Origin: an uncultured Lachnospiraceae bacterium
GTDB lineage: Bacteria > Bacillota > Clostridia > Lachnospirales > Lachnospiraceae
DNA length: 5,466 bases
Assembly (NCBI GenBank): GCA_902463835.1
Contig: CABQGZ010000266.1
Span: 1 to 5,466, forward strand
Direction of reading: 5' to 3'
Part shown: positions 1 to 5,466 of the stretch, piece after piece
Layout: each line of letters begins with the position of its first letter
How positions within the stretch are numbered: position 1 is the stretch's first letter
Position numbers and translations under genes: made by a program
The notes under the pieces: model-generated
Seen by the model: only the letters and a program-made list of their open reading frames with translations
Told to the model about the DNA's origin: nothing
The model's database searches: none

Positions 1-3000
1 ATTCATTATCAACTGAATGGAAAGCAGGTTTTTGCCGACTACATCGCTTCTCTGCAATACGGGACTTCCTTTACGGCCGTGGTTCCCTCCCCCGGCTATC
101 CGGGCTATGCACCCTATCAGAAGGGCAATGACGGGACTCTTGTGCCAGCAGAACAAGTAGAGCTGTCCTTTCAGGAGCTGACAGATAATCAAGAGATCTA
201 TGTGGAATACCAACCGGCGGAATCTCCCTATACCGCCCGCTATTTTTTGCAAAATATCTCAGACGACGGCTATACGGAGAATGTCAGTCTGTTTCACAAG
301 GAATGGGCCTTGACCGGAACTTATCCAAAAAATGAGATTGAACTGAATATCGACGGCTTTCTCTCCCTGTTCCACGAGCCGGATACCGTTGCCGCAGATG
401 GAAGCACAGAATTCCACTGCTATTATGATCGGAATTATTACCTTTACAATTTTGACAACAATGGCGGCTTCGGCACGGATCCTGTTTACGCCCGGTATCA
501 GACGCCACTAATCATCCCCACCCCCACCCGGGTAGGATACATATTTTCTGGCTGGGACAAGTTGGAGGCGGACGGTACCTACGACGGCGTGGCAGATTCC
601 CTTCCCAGTGTTATTGAACTCGGCAATGCTACCTACCGAGCCATCTGGAGGGCGGTAAACACCACCCTCACCGTTGTGTACTGGAACGAGAATCCGGACG
701 ATCCCCATTACACCTACTGGGACAGACGAGAAGTATCCATCGATTCCGGCACCGTCATTACGAAGGATAGCCTGGACAAACTTATTCCGATAAGACCCAC
801 CCAAACGAAGATAACCAATGAAGAACTCAGCCACTATAACTTCAATCAGGAACTCACAGAGGAACACATGGGGTCTGGAATCACCGTCGCAGGCGATGGC
901 TCCACTGTGGTCAATGTGTATTACAGCCGGAAGGAGTATGCCCTGCGGTTTATTTATGGCAGAAAAGATAGGTCCAATCGCTTTTTTGTTGTGGGTGGTT
1001 CCACCTATAACTTTGGAAATAACAAAGATTACACAGGAAACGATGTACAAACACTTTTGAATAATGTGCCCTCGAGTTATTGGGGGCAGGTAGCCGAACC
1101 AGAACTGACGGAAGAAGCGAAAAATCGAGGCTATACCCTTGGATCTGTACCCCTGGGAAATTATACCTACTACTATCTTCAATTCCAGGCAAAATACGGC
1201 GCCAGTTTGATGGATTTGTGGCCGGTGGGCATATTCCAACCCACAAAAATTCAGTATGCCTCCTCAAATCACAACAGCCAATATGCCGTTTTCAGCGCCT
1301 GGAACGGAGAACATCATGTAAGATACAGTCAGGTTAATTCCAATCAGACCATCAAGGGCAATTACCTGCGGCTGGATGATGAGATTCTGTATGACAGTCA
1401 ATATTTGAATCAGTATGTCCAGATTGACGCAGATGGCAATTACGTAACAGATAGATCCGGGACAGATGTAGTGCGCTTTTTAGCTTTTTGGGAAAACGGT
1501 GCTCCTAATATCATCTGGAATTTCTCACGTAAATGGACCTACAACATCTACATGGAACCGCTTCCTATACAAGAGGAAAGCTTAAAAGAAGACATGCAGA
1601 AATATGGCATCTCAGATTACATGGCTGAATTGAAAAAACGAGGAAGCTACGATCAGACTATCACGGAAAACGGAGTTCCAACAGTCCTGCATTGGGTATG
1701 GTATAATGGAAAAGATGAGCTCAATCTAAAGCATTCCGCATCAAAGCAGCCTAACATTTATCTGCTTTTTGACAATTATATATGCTGTGATAACAACGCT
1801 GAAGATAAATTCAACGAACAGACGCCGCCAGGTACAAAGGGCTTTGAATTGGCAGCGGGACAGGCTCGCACTGTTTCACTCACCCCGCAAGAACGCAACT
1901 ACTATCAAAGCGCTCACGAGGCCAACTTTTTTTACCGCCGGACACAATATCACCTCTATCTAAACAACCAAGGTGTTAACCTTACCGTTAACAAAGACAA
2001 AGTGCTTTTTGATGAGAAGGCAAACACCTATTATGCGCGATACGGGCGCTTTCTGACCGTCAAGATCAACGAGATCCTGAATGGCAAAACAGACTATATT
2101 GAGTCTGACGCCGAGATTACACCGCCCTATCCCGACAATTTGGAACAGAACGCCTACTATTTTGGCGGCTGGTACACCTCTCCGTATTTTGATGAGGATT
2201 CCAAGGTGACAAATGAATCTACCACACTGGCAACCGACATGACATTGTATGCCCAATGGCTGCCGGTCACGCACACCGTCACCTTCTCCAGCAACTATGA
2301 CAAAATGATCGACAAGGAGTATCAAAAAACCCTGTCGATAAATCACCAAGACTATATCCTGACCAACGATATTCCCAAGCCAGACTCCGAATCTCTCGGC
2401 AGCGAAGCATATGATTTTATTGGCTGGTTCTATGTGGATCAGCAAGGGAATCAACGTGCGTTTGATCCAGGCAATATGCCGGTGGTCGAAGATATGAACC
2501 TGTTTGCCATGTGGCGTTCGTCAAAGATTGTAACATACACGGTACACTATGTCGATGAGGAGGGCAAGCCAATTGCGGAGGATACCATCGGATACACCTA
2601 CGCTGGCAATACGAAGACCTTTACCGCCAAGACCGGGGATGCGCTGAATCCTGAATTTCGTACCGGCTATTTTCCCAAGGTAAATTCCAGTTCCATCCTC
2701 GCCACCGCCACCGGAAAAAATGAGTGTACCTTCGAGTATGTGAAACGCGATTCGGTCTCCTATACCGTACAGTATCTGGACAATGTTACAAAGCTACCGC
2801 TGCTAAATGAAAAAACATATGCCACCGCCAATGCAGTCATCACGGAGCAGTTTGCATACATCCCTGGGTTTATTTCCGACGCTTTTTATAAGCGTCTGAT
2901 TCTCACAGCAGATGACAACCAGAATGTAATCACCTTCTACTATACCAAGGATCAGGTAAACGCATATTATGCCGTAAAATATATGATTGAGGATTTGGAT

Positions 3001-4137
3001 GGCATAAATTACAGCGAATACGCGGTAATCGAACATGTTGGAGAAATTGGCAAGCAGGTCACCGCCGGAATATTATCCATCACCGGATTTACTTATGATA
3101 TGACTATGACCAAACAACACCAGCAACCGGAAAGATACGTGACTGTGACAGAAACCGGCGTTTCCACAACGCTTACAGCAGAGAAAGAAGATTCTGCGGC
3201 CTTGATTTTGTACGTGTATTATAAGAGAGATTCCTATCAGTATGACATTCAGTATCTGGAATATGGCTCCAACAAGAAGCTTTGGTCATCTAACAAGATA
3301 GAAGCAAAATATGGTGAAACGATTACACACATAGCACCAACGACCCAAACATCAGAAGGAGTCACGTACACACTGCTGGGAGAGAGCAGCAAATCTGTCG
3401 TATTGAACCAGCAGCCGTACACCATTACGTTTTATTACGAGACCAAAAAAACCATTATTACTTATATTGCTGTCTGCAAAAATTCAGGAGCCACCGGATT
3501 CGGCAGTGTGACGCCCTTAAGTGAGATCGCTGTCAGCACCTCCACCATCAGCGGATCGACTCCTACTGCCAACCCAGGTTACAAATTCGTGGGTTGGTAT
3601 TGCGATGCGGACTGTACAAATCCAGTTCCAAATGAATGGATAGACACAGATCATTGTCTGCGCCCCGGACAGTTATACGACAACGCCAATGTCTACTACG
3701 CATTATTTGAACCGGAACGAGCCACACTTACCATTCGGAAGGAACTGACCGAAAATGGCGGTACAGCAACAGCGACTGATCCTACCACATCCGGCAGTAA
3801 GCCAGCGGAGGATACGTTCTTATTTTCCGTTACCGGAAAACCTGGCACCCGCACGCAGGATATCCAATTGACCGTAGCCATTCCCGGCGCAGGCAGTGTC
3901 GTTGTGACGGAACTTCCCGTGGGCGATTACACAGTGACAGAGCTTGGATGGTCCTGGCGATACGAGGGTGTAGACGAAGGTGGTCAGAGTAGTACCATCC
4001 GGGAGATTTCTGTGACTGCGGAAGAAAATGGCCATAAAAACGAAGTGATTTTCCAAAACAGAGACCGACAAACCACTTGGCTTGGAGGGGAAACCTATAA
4101 CGAAAATCATTTTAAAGATACACTTGAAACACCGTGA
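1..4137 (+). CDS. Giant InlB-repeat/MucBP-like surface protein, 5' end outside window
   Basis: The frame is open from base 1 (IHYQLNGKQVF...) and stops at TGA 4135-4137, so 1378 residues are visible and the N-terminus is missing; the GTG at 79 is an internal valine, not a start. Modules by window codon number: MucBP-like strands at 1-76 and 77-147; an InlB B-repeat (Listeria-Bacteroides type) at 146-219 with FDNNGGFG and GYIFSGW; a MucBP-like unit at 220-318; an unassigned block at about 319-650 containing SAWNGEHHV and NSNQTIKG; two more InlB-like repeats at 650-755 (FGGWYTSPYF, TLYAQW) and 758-838 (FIGWFYVD, LFAMW); four MucBP-like units at about 844-915, 919-983, 988-1077 and 1079-1147; a module with four cysteines at 1151-1238; and a prealbumin-like SpaA/Cna-B/DUF5979-type domain at 1241-1354 (LTIRKEL, VGDYTVTEL, VIFQN). 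The product is inferred to be an extracellular adhesin or matrix component. No LPXTG motif or C-terminal membrane segment is present; it ends in WLGGETYNENHF plus seven residues. It lies 57 bases before the next gene, with no terminator between. Family assignment is firm, function is not. Confidence 0.9.
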   Translation: MHYQLNGKQVFADYIASLQYGTSFTAVVPSPGYPGYAPYQKGNDGTLVPAEQVELSFQELTDNQEIYVEYQPAESPYTARYFLQNISDDGYTENVSLFHKEWALTGTYPKNEIELNIDGFLSLFHEPDTVAADGSTEFHCYYDRNYYLYNFDNNGGFGTDPVYARYQTPLIIPTPTRVGYIFSGWDKLEADGTYDGVADSLPSVIELGNATYRAIWRAVNTTLTVVYWNENPDDPHYTYWDRREVSIDSGTVITKDSLDKLIPIRPTQTKITNEELSHYNFNQELTEEHMGSGITVAGDGSTVVNVYYSRKEYALRFIYGRKDRSNRFFVVGGSTYNFGNNKDYTGNDVQTLLNNVPSSYWGQVAEPELTEEAKNRGYTLGSVPLGNYTYYYLQFQAKYGASLMDLWPVGIFQPTKIQYASSNHNSQYAVFSAWNGEHHVRYSQVNSNQTIKGNYLRLDDEILYDSQYLNQYVQIDADGNYVTDRSGTDVVRFLAFWENGAPNIIWNFSRKWTYNIYMEPLPIQEESLKEDMQKYGISDYMAELKKRGSYDQTITENGVPTVLHWVWYNGKDELNLKHSASKQPNIYLLFDNYICCDNNAEDKFNEQTPPGTKGFELAAGQARTVSLTPQERNYYQSAHEANFFYRRTQYHLYLNNQGVNLTVNKDKVLFDEKANTYYARYGRFLTVKINEILNGKTDYIESDAEITPPYPDNLEQNAYYFGGWYTSPYFDEDSKVTNESTTLATDMTLYAQWLPVTHTVTFSSNYDKMIDKEYQKTLSINHQDYILTNDIPKPDSESLGSEAYDFIGWFYVDQQGNQRAFDPGNMPVVEDMNLFAMWRSSKIVTYTVHYVDEEGKPIAEDTIGYTYAGNTKTFTAKTGDALNPEFRTGYFPKVNSSSILATATGKNECTFEYVKRDSVSYTVQYLDNVTKLPLLNEKTYATANAVITEQFAYIPGFISDAFYKRLILTADDNQNVITFYYTKDQVNAYYAVKYMIEDLDGINYSEYAVIEHVGEIGKQVTAGILSITGFTYDMTMTKQHQQPERYVTVTETGVSTTLTAEKEDSAALILYVYYKRDSYQYDIQYLEYGSNKKLWSSNKIEAKYGETITHIAPTTQTSEGVTYTLLGESSKSVVLNQQPYTITFYYETKKTIITYIAVCKNSGATGFGSVTPLSEIAVSTSTISGSTPTANPGYKFVGWYCDADCTNPVPNEWIDTDHCLRPGQLYDNANVYYALFEPERATLTIRKELTENGGTATATDPTTSGSKPAEDTFLFSVTGKPGTRTQDIQLTVAIPGAGSVVVTELPVGDYTVTELGWSWRYEGVDEGGQSSTIREISVTAEENGHKNEVIFQNRDRQTTWLGGETYNENHFKDTLETP

Positions 4138-4155
4138 GCAGATATTTGAACCTAG

Positions 4156-4170
4156 TTATCACGATGATAA
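4156..4170. repeat. Small inverted repeat between the two surface genes
   Basis: TTATCA and TGATAA form a perfect 6-bp AT-rich stem around a CGA loop in the 57-base gap between the giant surface gene and the SipW-type gene. No T-run follows and the stem is weak, so it is unlikely to be a terminator. It could modestly affect RNA processing or stability between the two cistrons, or be chance. Confidence 0.3.
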
Positions 4171-4180
4171 GACAATAGAC

Positions 4181-4187
4181 AAGGAGG
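4181..4187 (+). promoter_or_regulatory. Strong Shine-Dalgarno for the SipW-type protein gene
   Basis: AAGGAGG sits 7 bases before the ATG at 4195, an ideal Firmicutes spacing. A second ATG follows directly at 4198 (10-base spacing), so the start is either of two adjacent methionines; the first fits slightly better. The strength of this site suggests efficient independent translation of the downstream protein. Confidence 0.85.
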
Positions 4188-4194
4188 TACTGGC

Positions 4195-4803
4195 ATGATG
4201 CAGCAGCATAAAAAAAGAAACATATTCCGCTATAGTGCATGGGCGTTAGCGATTGTCCTGCTTACAGTGTCTCTGGGCTTTGGCGGGACAATGGCCTATC
4301 TGAAGCTGTCTGGCGGATCCACAGACAACACGTTTACAGCGGCCTCCTCCTCCGCTCCTCAGATTACAGAAAAATTTGATCAGCAGGAAAAAACCAATGT
4401 GCAGGTACATGTGGGCGACACAGGATATTCCGTCTACGTCCGTGCCGCAGTAGTGGTCACCTGGAAAGACGCATCAGGTAATGTACTGGCGGAGAGGCCT
4501 TCCCTTGCAAAAGGTGAATATTCAATCGATTGGAATCTGACGGATTGGTTCCTGGGCGATGATGGCTTCTATTATTACCGAAAACCCGTAGAAAGCAACG
4601 CTAGCACAGACATACTGATCAAAAACTGTAAGCCCTTGAAGCCTGCACCCAAGGAAGGTTTTACACTAGATGTTGTTATTGCCGCTCAAACCATACAAGC
4701 TGCCGGAACAACCGACAACGGAGAGATTCCTGCTGTGACAGATGCCTGGGGCGTTTCCCTGGATGAGGACGGAACAATTATAGCTGCTCCTGCCGGTAAA
4801 TAA
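4195..4803 (+). CDS. SipW-dependent-type signal peptide protein (TasA/camelysin-like class)
   Basis: This encodes a 202-residue exported protein. A basic N-terminus (HKKRNIFR, 5-12) precedes a hydrophobic core (about 14-29), then GGTMAY at 30-35 and NTFT at 45-48. That arrangement is the hallmark of precursors cleaved by the SipW-type signal peptidase, as in Bacillus TasA and camelysin; by analogy cleavage would fall after Ala34, leaving about 168 residues. The mature part is predicted beta-rich, with VYVRAAVVVTW at 80-90 and LTDWFLGDDGFYYYRKPV at 115-132, as in clostridial SipW-substrate proteins. A single cysteine is at residue 145. There is no LPXTG or C-terminal membrane segment. A SipW peptidase is not encoded here and would have to lie upstream or elsewhere. 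Position just after the giant surface protein, with no terminator between, suggests one operon and a role as a surface or matrix fibre subunit or a partner of the large protein. That role is inferred; the signal-peptide class is well supported. Confidence 0.88.
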   Translation: MMQQHKKRNIFRYSAWALAIVLLTVSLGFGGTMAYLKLSGGSTDNTFTAASSSAPQITEKFDQQEKTNVQVHVGDTGYSVYVRAAVVVTWKDASGNVLAERPSLAKGEYSIDWNLTDWFLGDDGFYYYRKPVESNASTDILIKNCKPLKPAPKEGFTLDVVIAAQTIQAAGTTDNGEIPAVTDAWGVSLDEDGTIIAAPAGK

Positions 4804-4875
4804 TCGGTACCGCGATCAACGTCTCCATAAACCCGTATTGTCATCCATCATTATTGCTCCTTTATCGGGTAGGAA

Positions 4876-4901
4876 AACGAGAGGTCAACTGACCTCTCGT
4901 T
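4876..4901. terminator. Bidirectional intrinsic terminator between convergent genes
   Basis: AACGAGAGGTCA is followed after two bases by its exact reverse complement TGACCTCTCGTT, giving an 11-bp stem with a four-base loop once the innermost pair is left open. It lies 19 bases past the stop of the minus-strand regulator and 72 bases past the stop of the plus-strand gene. On the minus strand the RNA continues GUUUUCC, a short U-tract. On the plus strand it continues UUAAAUAUUUC, which is weaker. It most likely ends regulator transcription and also protects against readthrough from the surface operon. Confidence 0.8.
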
Positions 4902-4920
4902 AAATATTTCTCCATCGCTT

Positions 4921-5361
4921 CTACTTCCCATAGGAACGGAAAAAGGTATTCAGATTGGACAGTGCCTTCACCAGTACCTCCGTCTGCTCCTCATCCAGAC
5001 CTTCCAGGGTGGCCTGAATCATCTCTTCGTGAAATTCCTTGTGATGCTGGTAAGCTTTTCGCCCTTTTTCCGACAGCGCAATCAGCACCACTCTCCGGTC
5101 AAACTCACTGCGATTCCGGTTGACATAGCCTTTTTTTACAAGATTGTTGACGGCAATCGTGAGTGTTCCCACCGTGACGGACAGACGCTTGGCCACCGTG
5201 GACATATTTTTTGGTTCCTTTATTCCAATTGCCTCTATGACATGCATATCATTATTCGTAATGTCTTTGAATTCCTCTGTTATAATCGCTTTTTCCTCAA
5301 TGTCCATAATGTCATTGAACAGCTTTACCAGTATCTCATTGATCGTATTGTATCCATCCAT
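4921..5361 (-). CDS. fabT: MarR-family transcriptional regulator, FabT-like
   Basis: This encodes a 146-residue winged helix-turn-helix regulator of normal MarR length. The N-terminus INEILVKLFNDIMDIEE (7-23) and the DMHVIEAIG segment (38-46) resemble streptococcal FabT. The DNA-binding part spans about 53-97: STVAKRL, the recognition helix VTVGTLTIAVNNLVKKG (62-78), and a wing carrying the MarR-typical DRR at 88-90. The C-terminal helices (HHKEFHEEMIQ and LDEEQTEVLVKALSNL) form the usual dimer interface. FabT represses type II fatty acid synthesis genes, with acyl-ACP as co-repressor in streptococci. The start is fixed by an in-frame TAA five codons upstream (5374-5376) and a GGTGA site. Unusually for this family, no fab gene follows it: the next gene downstream is convergent and a terminator intervenes. 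The fab genes, if linked, would have to be on the other side, beyond the window. The MarR call is near certain; FabT specificity is likely but unproven from the sequence. Confidence 0.85.
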   Translation of the reverse strand: MDGYNTINEILVKLFNDIMDIEEKAIITEEFKDITNNDMHVIEAIGIKEPKNMSTVAKRLSVTVGTLTIAVNNLVKKGYVNRNRSEFDRRVVLIALSEKGRKAYQHHKEFHEEMIQATLEGLDEEQTEVLVKALSNLNTFFRSYGK

Positions 5362-5365
5362 GTCC

Positions 5366-5370
5366 TCACC
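5366..5370 (-). promoter_or_regulatory. Shine-Dalgarno deciding the regulator start
   Basis: Reading the minus strand, GGTGA is followed by GGAC and then ATG. GGTGA pairs with the UCACC part of the 16S rRNA tail, so when aligned to the full AGGAGGTGA consensus the spacing to ATG is normal even though the nearby GAGG looks too close. Together with the in-frame TAA at 5374-5376 it leaves only the ATG at 5361 as a sensible start. Confidence 0.7.
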
Positions 5371-5371
5371 G

Positions 5372-5415
5372 CTTTAACTAGCTTTCATAACTACATTTTA
5401 ACACACTTTTAGCTA
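5372..5415 (-). promoter_or_regulatory. Three TAGYTA...AAG repeats, candidate autoregulatory operator
   Basis: On the minus strand, TAGCTAAAAG (5415-5406), TAGTTATGAAAG (5393-5382) and TAGTTAAAG (5380-5372) recur in the same orientation, with their starts 22 and 13 bases apart. The first lies in the -10/-35 spacer, the second begins just past the -10 hexamer, and the third lies in the leader before the RBS. MarR proteins usually bind palindromes overlapping their own promoters. These are direct rather than inverted repeats, so they may be half sites or a degenerate operator. The binding protein is inferred, not shown. Confidence 0.4.
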
Positions 5416-5423
5416 CATGAAAA
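5395..5423 (-). promoter_or_regulatory. Extended -10 sigma-A type promoter for the regulator
   Basis: On the minus strand, TTTTCA (5423-5418) and TAAAAT (5400-5395) are separated by exactly 17 bases. TAAAAT matches the -10 consensus at five of six positions and is preceded by TGT, an extended -10 element that compensates for the weak -35. Transcription would start near 5388, giving a leader of roughly 27 bases. Confidence 0.55.
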
Positions 5424-5454
5424 GATTTTTCTGTCACGTTTTTTGTTTCTTTCC

Positions 5455-5466
5455 ATATTATAATAT
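5455..5466. repeat. AT-only perfect palindrome at the window edge
   Basis: ATATTATAATAT is its own reverse complement and contains a TATAAT hexamer on each strand. It could hold a -10 element of a divergent gene to the right or of a second, upstream promoter for the regulator. No good -35 is seen for the plus-strand reading (the region upstream is T-rich), and the minus-strand -35 would be outside the window. Confidence 0.3.

Noticed and set aside
79..81. GTG as the start codon of the giant surface gene
   Set aside because: The frame is open and reads like the same protein family back to base 1, no ribosome binding site precedes it, and no signal peptide follows it.
508..1239. A 243-codon open frame on the minus strand inside the giant surface gene, with other antisense frames at 1960-2454 and 3820-4110
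   Set aside because: They lie wholly antisense to a clearly coding frame and their translations show no recognisable domain. They are best explained as shadows of the plus-strand gene.
4146..4176. Possible promoter (TTGAAC ... GACAAT) for the SipW-type gene
   Set aside because: The spacing is 19 bases and the -10 is poor. Nothing shows an independent promoter, so co-transcription is the simpler reading.
4805..4812. CGGTACCG palindrome just after the SipW-type gene
   Set aside because: Eight bases, no loop and no U-tract; a chance palindrome rather than a terminator or operator.
4828..4871. ACCCG ... CGGGT inverted repeat upstream of the terminator
   Set aside because: Only five pairs with a loop of about 30 bases and no extension, so it is not a convincing structure.
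5029..5412. Plus-strand open frames overlapping the regulator
   Set aside because: They are antisense to a well-supported MarR gene and their translations look like no protein family I recognise.

Overview
The window looks like a piece of a low-to-mid-GC Firmicutes (class Clostridia) chromosome, probably from a gut-type Lachnospiraceae or Oscillospiraceae relative. This rests on family recognition: a giant InlB/MucBP-type surface protein, a SipW-type signal peptide protein of the TasA/camelysin class, and a FabT-like MarR regulator, all with strong AGGAGG/GGTGA ribosome binding sites. No rRNA, tRNA, CRISPR array, transposase or phage gene was seen.

Layout. Bases 1-4137 (+) are the 3' part of a very large secreted surface protein gene. 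The reading frame is already open at base 1, so the true start and signal peptide lie outside the window. At least 1378 residues are present: MucBP-like and InlB B-repeat-like beta-rich modules, a long central block that I cannot assign to a named domain, more MucBP-like modules, a cysteine-bearing module, and a C-terminal prealbumin-like (SpaA/Cna-B/DUF5979-type) domain. It ends in a short WLGGE...N.F tail with no LPXTG anchor and no membrane segment. After 57 bases comes a second + strand gene (4195-4803) with a perfect RBS. It encodes a small exported protein with the GGT-x-AY / NTFT signature of SipW-dependent substrates. The two genes are probably co-transcribed and may form a cell-surface or extracellular-matrix system.

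Convergent to them, on the minus strand (4921-5361), is a MarR-family regulator closely resembling FabT, the repressor of fatty acid synthesis. A strong inverted repeat (4876-4901) lies between the convergent genes and can act as a terminator on both strands, though it suits the regulator better. The 105 bases upstream of the regulator hold an extended -10 promoter and three copies of a TAGYTA...AAG sequence that overlap and flank it, a plausible autoregulatory operator. The remaining intergenic DNA (4138-4180, 4804-4875, 4902-4920) shows no further gene.

The surface genes and the regulator are probably functionally unrelated neighbours. The most interesting material is the unassigned central block, the unusual C-terminal tail of the giant protein, and its pairing with a SipW-type substrate.
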